64,000 bases of DNA from Clostridium saccharobutylicum DSM 13864 (GTDB taxonomy: Bacteria > Bacillota > Clostridia > Clostridiales > Clostridiaceae), in contig NC_022571.1 of assembly GCF_000473995.1 (NCBI RefSeq), positions 3,069,416-3,133,415 of the forward strand, written 5' to 3'. The notes beneath the pieces are model-generated. The model made no database searches and was not told the origin of the DNA. It saw nothing but the letters and a program-made list of their open reading frames with translations. The position numbers were made by a program, and so were the translations under genes. Positions 26,428 to 34,494 of this stretch are shown here, in pieces; within the stretch, counting starts at the first letter, position 1, and the number at the start of each line of letters is the position of its first letter.

Positions 26428-27330
26428 TTAAAATATACTTATATCACTACCTATAATTATGCACTTTGAATCTTTTCCATGACCAATTTCATTTGTTTTT
26501 ATTATTGGCATACAATCATCATCGATAACTTCCATTACTAACTCTATTATATTGGGTTCATAATTTTCTTTCTCCATCTCCGTATAACTTCCAAGAATAA
26601 TTCCTTTTACTTTTTTTAATATACCCATTTGTTTATATTGAGTTAAATACGTTGATATTTTAGGTACATCTCCTCCCATACTTTCTAAAAACAATATCTT
26701 ATTTTCAAAATCCGGCATATATTTAGTTCCTGCGAGTTTTAATAAGCATCTTAAATTTCCGCCTATAACAATCCCTTCCATATGATTTCCTTGTATCCAC
26801 TCATAATCAAAATTTAAGAGAGATTTTTTATTTTCTACAGTAGTAATTTCATTATATTCTTTGTTTGTCTTCATATTTATAAAGGTATTTTTAAAATTAT
26901 TAATCTGTATATCTTTATTTTCATCAACTATATTTCTTATTTGATATAGACATGTTTTCATTCCTGTCTTTGCATATATAGCATTCAGAATCACAGTTAA
27001 ATCACTATATCCAAAAAATAGCTTAGGATTTTTCTTAATTATTTCAAAATCTAAATAATCTAAAATTCCATTAGCTAAATCTCCGCCTGAAACATCAAAA
27101 ATAGCTTTTATATCTGGATTGTTAAAAAAATCCATTAAAATTTCTGCCTTTTCTTTATTACTTCCATTAAATATAGATTTTGTTCTATATAGATTATTGC
27201 TAAAGATAGTTTGAAATCCTAAAATACTAAGCGTTTCTTCTAATTCTTTCATAATAATATTACTTTTTTTATCTAATCCATTTGAACAAGCTACTATGCC
27301 TACACTATCACCATGTTTTAATAATTCCAT
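26428..27330 (-). CDS. LD-carboxypeptidase, MccF-like (peptidase family S66)
   Basis: A 300-residue serine peptidase of family S66. Motifs present are GDSVGIVACSNG at the N-terminus, SGGDLANGILDYLD, the nucleophile in FFGYSDLTVILNA (Ser about 110), the Glu region GGNLRCLLKLAGT...FLES (about 190-215), and a terminal IGHGKDSK with the catalytic His (about 284). Members cleave the LD-bond of peptidoglycan tetrapeptides or, as MccF, inactivate microcin C-like antibiotics. Neither can be chosen from sequence. No signal peptide, so cytosolic (recycling or self-immunity). Separated from the aldolase gene by a terminator, so probably transcribed alone. Confidence 0.88.
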   Translation of the reverse strand: MELLKHGDSVGIVACSNGLDKKSNIIMKELEETLSILGFQTIFSNNLYRTKSIFNGSNKEKAEILMDFFNNPDIKAIFDVSGGDLANGILDYLDFEIIKKNPKLFFGYSDLTVILNAIYAKTGMKTCLYQIRNIVDENKDIQINNFKNTFINMKTNKEYNEITTVENKKSLLNFDYEWIQGNHMEGIVIGGNLRCLLKLAGTKYMPDFENKILFLESMGGDVPKISTYLTQYKQMGILKKVKGIILGSYTEMEKENYEPNIIELVMEVIDDDCMPIIKTNEIGHGKDSKCIIIGSDISIF

Positions 27331-27554
27331 AATGATCTCCCTTCAACATTTAAATAAATTTTTGTATACCTAATTTTATATTACTTTATTTCGCAAAAAT
27401 ATTCCATCTTATTAAACTCTAAGAAAATTTTAATATACCAACATATTACTGAAACTTTTTCTTTTATGAATATTATTTTATTTTCTCTAAATATAACTTT
27501 AATATGATTTTTCTAAAGCGCATCTGCTTTTAGTCACATAATATAAATAAATAA

Positions 27555-27588
27555 AAAATAGTGCTAGATATCTTTCTAACACTATTTT
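27555..27588 (-). terminator. Terminator of the class II aldolase gene
   Basis: On the - strand AATAGTGTTAG and CTAGCACTATT form a stem followed by TTTTATTTATTTA. A lone TWA-like end (TTAGTCACATAATATAAATAA, from about 27531) overlaps its tail. Confidence 0.7.
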
Positions 27589-27627
27589 CATCACACGTTA
27601 CATTTATATTGTAACTTTATGATCCGT

Positions 27628-28245
27628 TTATTTTAATTCGTCTTTGTCTAATCTATTTGGCTCCTTAAATTTATTTAGTAATAATGCCTTATAATATATT
27701 TCAGCTACATCTTCAACATATCTGGCCTTTAATAAAACTTTATCTACATCATCACTTACTACAAGTAAACCATGTCTCTCAAGTAAACATGCATCGCTCT
27801 TACGAAGTGGTTCTATAACACTTTTAGCTAATTCAATAGTTTGAGCCTTTTCATAAGGTGCTACGTAAATGTATCCTCCATAATATCTAGCATCTGCAAC
27901 AACTGGTGGAATTCCCTTATTAGCTACTGCAAATATAGTTGCATATAATGAATGAGTGTACATTATAGCTCTTACATCTTTTTTTTCTTTATATACTTCA
28001 AGATGCATTAAAATTTCACGGCTTGGCCTCATTTCGCTCTGTATTTCAATTGGACTTCCATTTGAATCTACAATGCAAATATTTTCTGGTCTTAGTTGAC
28101 TTCTATTTACTTGTGAAGGTGTTATAAGAACATAACCTGTTGTTTTATCTTTTATACTAAAACTACCTGTTTTTTCTTTACACAATCCATATTTTTCTGC
28201 TTCCTTAGCTATCTTAACAAGTTTAATCCTTAAATTTTCTAACAT
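27628..28245 (-). CDS. Class II aldolase/adducin-family protein with altered metal site
   Basis: A 205-residue protein of the L-fuculose-phosphate aldolase/ribulose-phosphate epimerase family. It has GSFSIKD near residue 27 (the usual G-N-x-S region), RPSREILMHLEVYK with the catalytic Glu, YTHSLYATIFA, and LLERHGLLVVSDD with the third metal His. In typical members the second motif begins HTHS; here the first His is Tyr (codon TAC). Three of four zinc ligands remain. The enzyme may use a changed metal site, or act on another substrate. It lies about 150 bases downstream of the CoA-transferase on the same strand, with a repeat remnant between. Substrate unknown. Confidence 0.82.
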   Translation of the reverse strand: MLENLRIKLVKIAKEAEKYGLCKEKTGSFSIKDKTTGYVLITPSQVNRSQLRPENICIVDSNGSPIEIQSEMRPSREILMHLEVYKEKKDVRAIMYTHSLYATIFAVANKGIPPVVADARYYGGYIYVAPYEKAQTIELAKSVIEPLRKSDACLLERHGLLVVSDDVDKVLLKARYVEDVAEIYYKALLLNKFKEPNRLDKDELK

Positions 28246-28289
28246 ATTTTACTCCTCCTTAACTTATTCCATAACTAAATTTTCTTTAT

Positions 28290-28340
28290 TTTACGTACAT
28301 GCAAAAAAATAACAAGTCCAAAGTTGCCAGTAACATTTTT
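28290..28340. repeat. TWA palindromic element, single end
   Basis: GTACATGCAAAAAAATAACA and the following GTCCAAAGTTGCCAGTAAC match the left end of a full copy. The right end is missing. It lies between the CoA-transferase and aldolase genes. Confidence 0.55.
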
Positions 28341-28391
28341 CCTCTTTAACCCTATATATTTATATTAAATAGATTAGATTGACACTTAATT

Positions 28392-29942
28392 CTACCTCTT
28401 TAAATTCATTAATTCATTCTTAAATATTCTCTCATCCATCAACTTAATTTTTTTATCTATAATAGGCCTAAATTCCATTTTATTTAAAATATCATTTTCT
28501 AAATCCATTCCTGGTGCAATTTCTGTTAAATGCAATCCATCTTCTTTCAATTCAAATACTGCTCTTTCTGTAATATACATAACTGGTTGTTTAAGCTTTC
28601 TTGCATAGTCACCACTAAACGTAATCTGTTCAACGTTGTCTACAAATTTTTTGCTTGTACCTTCATTTAATATATTCAATTTTCCATTATCACCTATTGC
28701 TTTAAATCCTTTAACCGTAAATGTGCCACAAAAAACTAATTTCTTCGCATTTTGTGTAATATTAATAAACCCTCCACATCCAGCAAGTCTTGAACCAAAT
28801 TTACTTACATTAATATTTCCACTCTTATCAGCTTGTGCAAGTCCTAAAAATGCTATATCTAAACCGCCACCATCATAAAAATCAAATTGTGTTGGTTGAT
28901 CAAATATGCATTCCGGATTCATAGATGATCCAAATTTTTTTCCTCCCTGTGGAACTCCTCCTATTGGTCCTGGTTCAACAGTCAAAGTCATAAAATCGCA
29001 TATTCCTTCTTCATTAGCTACACTTGATATTGCTTCAGGCATTCCTATCCCAAGATTTACTACACTATCACTTTTAAGTTCCATTGCAGCTCTTCTGCCA
29101 ATTATTTTTCTAGCATTCAATTCTAATGTCTCTGAATTATTTATATATATTCTCTTATCTCCACTTAGAGAAGGATCATAGGAATATCCAAGTACTTGTT
29201 CCTTATCTTCCTCATTTTCTATTTCAACAACATAGTCAACATAAATTTTTGGTATTCTTACATTTCTAGGATCTAGTGTTCCTGCATTAACCACCTTATC
29301 AACTTGTACAATAACAATTCCACCACAATTTTTAACAGCTTGTGCTATACATGTTGCTTCTGATAAAGTTGCTTCATGCTCCATTGTAATATTTCCATTT
29401 TCATCAGCATATGTTCCTTTTATTAATGCTACATCAATATCTTGAGCCCTATATAATAAATTCTCCTGTCCTAACACGTCTATTACTTCTACTATATCAT
29501 CTCTAGTTATAGAATTTATTTTTCCTCCTTCTATTCTAGGGTCTACAAAGGTATTCAATCCAACTCTAGTTATTGTTCCAATTTTTCTACGTGCTATATC
29601 TCTAAACAAATTACACATAACTCCCTGTGGTAAATTGTATCCTTGTATTTTATTATCTATCATCAATTTTCCAAGTTTGGGTGCTAAATTGAAATGTCCT
29701 CCAATAACTTTTTTTATTAAGCCTTCATGTGCTAAATGGTTTAACCCTCTACTATCACCATCGCCTTGTGCTGCTGCAAACATTAAAGTTAAATTTTGAG
29801 GTTTATTGTACTTAAGGAATCTCTCTTCCAAGCTTTTAATTAATCCTTCAGGTACACTTAAACCCGCAAATCCAGATATTCCAATAACAGAATTATCCCC
29901 TACTACATTTGCAGCTTCCATTGAACTAATAAACTTAACCAT
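28392..29942 (-). CDS. Family I CoA-transferase (acetate/3-ketoacid type, YdiF-like single chain)
   Basis: A 516-residue single-chain CoA-transferase with fused alpha and beta halves. The alpha half begins SSMEAANVVGDNSVIGISGFAG and contains GHFNLAPKLGKLM; the beta half contains the catalytic Glu in TVEPGPIGGVPQGG (about 330), followed by GGGLDIAFLGLAQADKSGN. This arrangement matches YdiF/propionate CoA-transferase-type enzymes that exchange CoA between short acyl groups. The frame opens at 29966, but GGAG sits before ATG 29942. In Clostridium such enzymes serve acid uptake or fermentation. Tandem Rex-like boxes about 205-245 bases upstream fit NADH-dependent control. Exact acyl specificity is not readable. 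Confidence 0.92.
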   Translation of the reverse strand: MVKFISSMEAANVVGDNSVIGISGFAGLSVPEGLIKSLEERFLKYNKPQNLTLMFAAAQGDGDSRGLNHLAHEGLIKKVIGGHFNLAPKLGKLMIDNKIQGYNLPQGVMCNLFRDIARRKIGTITRVGLNTFVDPRIEGGKINSITRDDIVEVIDVLGQENLLYRAQDIDVALIKGTYADENGNITMEHEATLSEATCIAQAVKNCGGIVIVQVDKVVNAGTLDPRNVRIPKIYVDYVVEIENEEDKEQVLGYSYDPSLSGDKRIYINNSETLELNARKIIGRRAAMELKSDSVVNLGIGMPEAISSVANEEGICDFMTLTVEPGPIGGVPQGGKKFGSSMNPECIFDQPTQFDFYDGGGLDIAFLGLAQADKSGNINVSKFGSRLAGCGGFINITQNAKKLVFCGTFTVKGFKAIGDNGKLNILNEGTSKKFVDNVEQITFSGDYARKLKQPVMYITERAVFELKEDGLHLTEIAPGMDLENDILNKMEFRPIIDKKIKLMDERIFKNELMNLKR

Positions 29943-30144
29943 AAACTTCACTCCCATATCTAACAATTGTTATTTTTTTATCAATCTTATATATATTTAT
30001 ATGAATATTATTTTTATAATATTCTGATTATTTTTCTACTATCTATATATATGAATTTTCTAAAAAAAATGTTCTCAAACCATAATGTTTTTTATTAACA
30101 AATAATATATTTATGGTATTTTTTAAAAACTTATTTTTATACCA

Positions 30145-30185
30145 TGGTTAATTTTTTAACACTTTAATGGTTAATTTTTTAACAC
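30145..30185 (-). promoter_or_regulatory. Tandem Rex-like operators upstream of the CoA-transferase
   Basis: A 23-bp unit is repeated in tandem (30145-30167, 30168-30190). Each contains TGGTTAATTTTTTAACAC, that is TTAA-N4-TTAA within GTTAA...TTAAC. It matches the clostridial Rex consensus TTGTTAA-N4-TTAACAA at 12 of 14 fixed positions. Rex represses fermentation genes and is released by NADH. The sites lie about 205 bases before the start codon; the promoter between them is not assigned. Confidence 0.6.
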
Positions 30186-30190
30186 TTTAT

Positions 30191-30410
30191 ATGTATAATT
30201 TTAATTAATGATAAAAATGTTCAGTATTATTCACCATATGATTTAGATAACTCAAATTTAATCAATATGATATACATCAAATATTTTGTTAAATAATATA
30301 ATTCTAAAAGCATGATGTTAGCTTTATAAAATACATCATGCTTTTAGAATTATTAAAACTTACGATTCCTATAAATATTAATTTAATAGATTATATTTTT
30401 CACAATACTT
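30191..30410. other. Intergenic region with a perfect long hairpin
   Basis: Between the Rex-like boxes and the next terminator the only structure is a perfect 19-bp inverted repeat AATTCTAAAAGCATGATGT (30300-30318) / ACATCATGCTTTTAGAATT (30333-30351). It lacks a T-run in either direction, so a simple terminator is not certain. No gene is seen. Confidence 0.5.
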
Positions 30411-30452
30411 TTAAAAAAAATATTACTGGAAAGCATATTTTCCAGTAATATT
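30411..30452 (-). terminator. Terminator of the wall-binding protein gene
   Basis: On the - strand TATTACTGGAAA and TTTCCAGTAATA form a stem followed by a run of eight T. Stem sequence is shared with the terminator at 14664-14703. Confidence 0.85.
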
Positions 30453-30477
30453 CTATAACACACTTATGTTCTATTGC

Positions 30478-31059
30478 TTATATAACTGCTGCGCCATCAC
30501 TATCAAGATAATATCCATCAACAACAGTATCATACTCCATTGCTCCATTTTCTTTTAGATAATACCACTTAGAGTTATAATTTAACCAACCAGTTTGCAT
30601 TATTCCACTTTGATCCATGTAATACCAGTTACCATATACCATTTTCCATCCCCATGCAGGTACTCCTTGTTCAATTAGCATCCATTTTCCATCAGATGTT
30701 TTTGCCCAAAAATCTCCTTCATTTCCTGTACTAATTTGAGTGCTTACAATACTTCCACTTGATTTATCATCTGTACTTTTGCCTGGTATACTGTCTACCC
30801 AATTAGTACTGGTATCTTCTGTTTTGGTATCGTTGTTATCACTTTCATTAGTAGCAGTAGGATTAATAAACTTATTTGTATAAGAATTAACATTATAATT
30901 ACTTTTATCCTGATCTTTCGATTCATATCCTGGCTTTAAATTGTTTAATTCTTCTTTAGTATAACCAGTTTCACTTGAACTTGCTGCATATGCACAAGTA
31001 CTTTGAACCATGATTGCTGTAATAGCTAACATTAATACTTTTATTTTGTTGCTCTTCAT
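30478..31059 (-). CDS. Secreted protein with choline-binding-type cell wall repeats
   Basis: A protein of about 193 residues. Residues 1-27 are a signal peptide (basic start, VLMLAITAIMVQ core, cleavage near AYA-A). A Ser/Asn/Asp/Thr-rich linker (about 30-105) follows, then C-terminal aromatic repeats GWKMVYGNWYYMDQSGIMQT, GWLNYNSKWYYLKENGAM and DGYYLDSDGAA, the CW_binding_1 (choline-binding) pattern. Such repeats attach proteins to wall teichoic acids. No catalytic domain is present. GGGGG is followed directly by an ATG at 31068; the ATG at 31059 is better spaced. A surface or biofilm role is plausible but unproven. Confidence 0.82.
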   Translation of the reverse strand: MKSNKIKVLMLAITAIMVQSTCAYAASSSETGYTKEELNNLKPGYESKDQDKSNYNVNSYTNKFINPTATNESDNNDTKTEDTSTNWVDSIPGKSTDDKSSGSIVSTQISTGNEGDFWAKTSDGKWMLIEQGVPAWGWKMVYGNWYYMDQSGIMQTGWLNYNSKWYYLKENGAMEYDTVVDGYYLDSDGAAVI

Positions 31060-31200
31060 TTTCTTCATCCCCCAGAATGTTATAAATAAACTGTCTTTGT
31101 TATAGGTTATACAATTCAGCTTAAATTATAAAGCTATACTATAACCTTATCTTTATTATCGATTAAATTTATTATTTCTTCAGCATTTTTAGTAATAAAG

Positions 31201-31279
31201 TAACAATAATCAAAAAATAACATATCAATGCATTCGCCTATTTTGCATCCTTTTGCATATTATTTTTTTACGTACCTTA
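31201..31279. repeat. TWA palindromic element, short form; supplies the uvsE stop
   Basis: CAATAATCAAAAAATAACATATC at the left and GCATATTATTTTTTTACGTACC at the right are family ends. The right boundary triplet TTA (31277-31279) is, on the - strand, the TAA stop codon of uvsE. Confidence 0.65.
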
Positions 31280-32239
31280 AATCTCAAAACTACTTTGATC
31301 AATCCATTTATACTGTGGTTTTATGTTCTTTATATCTTCCACTAGCCTATATAATGCTTCATCTTTTTTCTTACATTCTAACATCACATCAAAATCTCTA
31401 TCAATTTTTTTTGTTTTTTCTATAAACTCTATGAAATCAGTCGCATTTATATAATCTGAATGCTTTCTATCCTTCTCATGATCTCGTGGAGTTGAAAAAT
31501 GTATTTTGGGTGGCAATTCTTCTCTATTCCATGTATTAAATATTTCTTGCAGCATATCCTGAATTGATTCTCCATTATTATTGCAATTATGATGATGTAC
31601 ATCTAACACCATTGGAATATTCAATATTTTACATAAATTTAATACTTCTTTTGCTGTATAAGTTTTATCATCATTTTCTATTATCAATCTTGAAGTTATC
31701 TCTTCTGGATATTGATTAAAATTATTTATAAATCTCTTTATTCCTTCTTCTTTTCCTCCTGTTGCACCTCCTACATGAAGCACCATTTTCCCTTCTTGGT
31801 AATTTAAATCTTCAAACCATTCTGCTTGACATATTAAATTTACCTTTGTATTTATAACAACTCTTGGATTTATACTGTTTAAAACATTGAATTCATCTGG
31901 ATGCGTATCTACTCTCATATTATATTTTCTTATTAGTCTTCCGATATGTTCAAAATCTTTTTTAAATATTTCTCTATGTCCCCAATATCCTACTTCAGGA
32001 TGAGTAACCAAAGGAACCAGTGCAGAAGTTATCCTGTAAAAATGTATGTTATTTTCTGCATTATATTTAAGTATTGTTTCCAAATCTTTTAAATTAGATA
32101 ATGCTACCTTCTTTAATTTTTCTAATTTTTGTTCATCTGTAGACAATTTATTATAATTAGCAAAAGTAACTGTACTAGAACTTGTTACTGTTTTGCCCAA
32201 TTTCATAGAAATTGCTACATAACCCAATCTTACTCTCAT
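31277..32239 (-). CDS. uvsE: UV DNA damage endonuclease UvsE
   Basis: A 320-residue UVDE-family TIM-barrel nuclease that nicks DNA 5' of UV photoproducts. Family motifs visible are VRLGYVAIS (2-10), FYRITSALVPLVTHPE (about 68-83), DTHPDEFNVLNS (about 110), LVLHVGGATGGKEEG (about 155), IENDD (about 185), VLDVHHHNCNN (about 208), and KIHFSTPRD...HSDY (about 245), supplying the His/Asp/Glu ligands of the metal centre. Length is normal for bacterial UvsE. It is common in spore formers. Its TAA stop is the boundary triplet of a palindromic repeat. Confidence 0.95.
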   Translation of the reverse strand: MRVRLGYVAISMKLGKTVTSSSTVTFANYNKLSTDEQKLEKLKKVALSNLKDLETILKYNAENNIHFYRITSALVPLVTHPEVGYWGHREIFKKDFEHIGRLIRKYNMRVDTHPDEFNVLNSINPRVVINTKVNLICQAEWFEDLNYQEGKMVLHVGGATGGKEEGIKRFINNFNQYPEEITSRLIIENDDKTYTAKEVLNLCKILNIPMVLDVHHHNCNNNGESIQDMLQEIFNTWNREELPPKIHFSTPRDHEKDRKHSDYINATDFIEFIEKTKKIDRDFDVMLECKKKDEALYRLVEDIKNIKPQYKWIDQSSFEI

Positions 32240-32266
32240 TTTGCTTCTCCTACCATATAATTTTAG

Positions 32267-32328
32267 TTAGACACGTTCAAAAAATAATCATAACATTTTG
32301 GACTTGTTATTTTCTTTCATGAGCCTTA
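32267..32328. repeat. TWA palindromic element, short form
   Basis: 62 bases bounded by TTA (32267-32269 and 32326-32328). GACACGTTCAAAAAATAATC and GACTTGTTATTTTCTTTCATGAGCC are family ends. It lies just upstream of the uvsE start. Confidence 0.75.
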
Positions 32329-32370
32329 ATTTATTTTTCTCAAGTTCATAAAATTCAATACATTATTTAC

Positions 32371-32398
32371 AAAAAAAGAACCCCCAATATGGGAGTTC
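32371..32398 (-). terminator. Terminator of the 141-residue hypothetical gene
   Basis: On the - strand GAACTCCC, ATATT and GGGGGTTC form a compact GC-rich stem followed by seven T, directly after the stop at 32408. Confidence 0.9.
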
Positions 32399-32407
32399 TC
32401 CTCTATC

Positions 32408-32833
32408 TTAATTACTTATTAATAATTTTTCTATATTTTCAGCATTAGCTTTTATCGCGAATATGATATTTTCGTCTATTCTTAGTTTACATTCATTTTC
32501 ATTTACTTTTATTTGATTAATAGTTAAATTGTTTGAAGATAATTCTCTATATCTTGCTGCTGAAATATCTATAGTGAACTTTTTACCTTTAGCCCCTGTA
32601 AGCTTAATTGTAATCCCTTGTTCATTTTCATCCTTAATTAATATGTCTATAATATTATCTTTCTTACTGCAACAATGTGATTCTTCACTTGGAATTTTTT
32701 GAATTGATGCCTCTCCTGTAATAGTCATCCATCCCCCACTTAACGTTGATTTAATCAATATGCTTAAATTATGTTCTTTTTCTATTTTCTTTAAAAATTC
32801 ACCTAACTCATACACATTTAATTCATATTTCAT
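32408..32833 (-). CDS. Conserved hypothetical protein (141 aa)
   Basis: Not recognised as a named family. It is a soluble 141-residue protein with mixed alpha/beta character. An N-terminal helix (VYELGEFLKKIEKEHNL) is followed by strands SILIKSTLSGGWMTITGEAS, a short Cys-Cys stretch (ESHCCSKKD, about 52-60), and IIDILIKDENEQGITIKLTG, KFTIDISAARYREL and CKLRIDENIIFAI. There is no signal peptide or membrane helix. A GAGGTGG site precedes ATG and a strong terminator follows, so it is a real monocistronic gene. It could be a small regulatory or adaptor domain; no function is proposed. Confidence 0.75.
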   Translation of the reverse strand: MKYELNVYELGEFLKKIEKEHNLSILIKSTLSGGWMTITGEASIQKIPSEESHCCSKKDNIIDILIKDENEQGITIKLTGAKGKKFTIDISAARYRELSSNNLTINQIKVNENECKLRIDENIIFAIKANAENIEKLLISN

Positions 32834-33396
32834 CTTTTTACCACCTCTTTTATCTTTTATAAAAATATTGTATCATCTTTTTGCTTATTTATTATATATT
32901 TTTGTTATTTTTTCATATCTTTATTAATGTATTGATCTATAAATACTGATCTACGTAATGCTATTTGAGCTAACATTAAAATTTCATAATATAAAAACAA
33001 CGAAACTTTAAAACCTTTCTATTTAATTACATCGCTTTAATTTACTTTTTTAATAATAAGTATGAAAGTCATGTATATAATTTATTTGTCACCTTTATAA
33101 TAAAAAAAACATATATCAAATAATGAGCTCAATACTAGTCTGTTTTAATCAATAATTAATTAATTCAGTTTATGTTAATATACACCAACATCATGTTTTT
33201 ATATTTTTAACAAAATTCAACTAAATATACATTGCATATTTAGTTGTTAAATCTATATATATTTCAACTTCATAAGTTCATGCTCACTGCTATAATTCTG
33301 TATGTAGTTGTATTATGTTATTGTTGTACTTATAACCTAAAAAATATTAGATAAGTGAAATTACAATTTTGATGATGCTTCACTTAATAGTATAAT
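32834..33396. other. Long AT-rich intergenic region
   Basis: This divergent intergenic region of about 560 bases has no supported gene. A perfect inverted repeat CAACTAAATAT (33218-33228) / ATATTTAGTTG (33236-33246) with a 7-base loop is the only clear structure here; it has no T-run. A small RNA cannot be excluded, but nothing specific supports one. Confidence 0.4.
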
Positions 33397-33422
33397 TCAT
33401 TATCAATTGATAATGATTATAT
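33397..33422 (+). promoter_or_regulatory. Fur/PerR-like palindromic operator
   Basis: TCATTATCAATTGATAATGA (33397-33416) is a perfect 20-bp palindrome. The overlapping TGATAATGATTATAT (33408-33422) matches the 7-1-7 Fur motif TGATAATnATTATCA, and about equally the PerR motif, at 12 of 14 positions. It lies just upstream of the CDF promoter. Binding of a Fur-family regulator is an inference. Confidence 0.55.
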
Positions 33423-33434
33423 CCAACTAATCCC

Positions 33435-33494
33435 TTGCTTTTTATTAGTTTTTAATATATTATAGTAGTAATTTATTTTATCAAATGATAAAAT
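33435..33494 (+). promoter_or_regulatory. Promoter of the CDF gene with a second palindrome
   Basis: TTGCTT (33435-33440), a 17-base spacer and TATTAT (33458-33463) form a sigma-A promoter. Just downstream, ATTTTATCAAATGATAAAAT (33475-33494) is a near-perfect palindrome between the start point and the ribosome binding site, resembling the upstream TTATCA...TGATAA operator. Confidence 0.5.
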
Positions 33495-33521
33495 ATAAAT
33501 AAAAATGGAGTGATATTTTAA

Positions 33522-34424
33522 ATGAATGCTAAAACTAAAGTCGCTAGATTATCTTTACTTTCAAATACAATTTTAATATTTATGAAGCTAATTGTTGGTA
33601 TTTTTACTGGATCAGTCAGTATAATATCAGAAGCTATTCATTCAACAATGGACTTGCTTGCTGCAATAATTGCATTTTTTTCTGTAAAAATATCAGATAT
33701 TCCTGCTGATGATACACATCCTTATGGACATGGCAAAGTAGAAAATATTTCTGGTGTAATAGAATCGTTACTTATATTTGCAGCTTCTGTTTGGATAATT
33801 GTTGAAGCAGTAAAAAAAATACTTAATCCTGGTGAAATAGAATCTGCTGGAATTGGCTTTATAGTTATGTTTGTATCCGCTCTTATAAATTTAGTAGTAT
33901 CTAAAAAATTATATAAAGTAGCTAAAGAAGAAGATTCAATAGCATTAGAAGCCGACGCTCTTCACTTAAAAGCTGATGTATATACTTCCTTAGGGGTAGG
34001 AATTGGATTATTTCTTATATGGCTTACAGGATTAAATTACTTAGATCCAATAGTAGCAATTGTTGTTGCTATATTTATATTAAAAGAATCTTTTGAATTA
34101 TTAAAATCTGCATTTAACCCTCTTTTGGATGTTAAACTATCTGATGAAGAAATTGAAATTATTAGCACTGTTATAAGTAAATACTCATCCGTTTATTGTA
34201 ACTATCATGATCTTAAAACAAGAAAATCTGGACGAATTAGATATATAGAATTGCACTTAGTATTTCCTGCAAATAAGTTAATTAAAGATGCCCATGATAT
34301 ATGTGACGAAATAGAAAATGATATTGGAAATGCATTAAGCTTTACCCACGTCATGATTCATTTAGAATCTTGTGATAAAGTATGTGATTGTTGTGAATTC
34401 AAGACTCATTGTATATATAGATAA
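33522..34424 (+). CDS. Cation diffusion facilitator family metal exporter
   Basis: A 300-residue CDF transporter with six membrane helices (to about 200) and a cytosolic C-terminal domain. The metal site residues are visible: EAIHSTMDL in helix 2 (His and Asp), THPYGHGKVENI in the loop, and EADALHLKADVYTS in helix 5 (HxxxD). The HxxxD/HxxxD-type arrangement suggests Zn, Fe or Mn. The end is a Cys-rich tail CDKVCDCCEFKTHC, unusual for the family and possibly a metal sensor. The upstream Fur/PerR-like palindromes favour iron or manganese. GGAGTGA precedes ATG. Confidence 0.9.
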   Translation: MNAKTKVARLSLLSNTILIFMKLIVGIFTGSVSIISEAIHSTMDLLAAIIAFFSVKISDIPADDTHPYGHGKVENISGVIESLLIFAASVWIIVEAVKKILNPGEIESAGIGFIVMFVSALINLVVSKKLYKVAKEEDSIALEADALHLKADVYTSLGVGIGLFLIWLTGLNYLDPIVAIVVAIFILKESFELLKSAFNPLLDVKLSDEEIEIISTVISKYSSVYCNYHDLKTRKSGRIRYIELHLVFPANKLIKDAHDICDEIENDIGNALSFTHVMIHLESCDKVCDCCEFKTHCIYR

Positions 34425-34448
34425 AATTAAAAAATTAATTTAAATCTG

Positions 34449-34490
34449 CAAAAAAGTTACTACACTTATTTTAAATTGTAGTAACTTTTA
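34449..34490. terminator. Bidirectional terminator, CDF / STAYGREEN genes
   Basis: AAAAGTTACTACA and TGTAGTAACTTTT form a perfect stem with A-runs at the left and T-runs at the right, between two convergent genes. Confidence 0.9.
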
Positions 34491-34494
34491 TTTA

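Noticed and set aside
33475..33494. Palindrome before the CDF gene as a terminator
   Set aside because: The stem is AT-only and lies between promoter and start codon, which fits an operator better than attenuation; no T-run follows.
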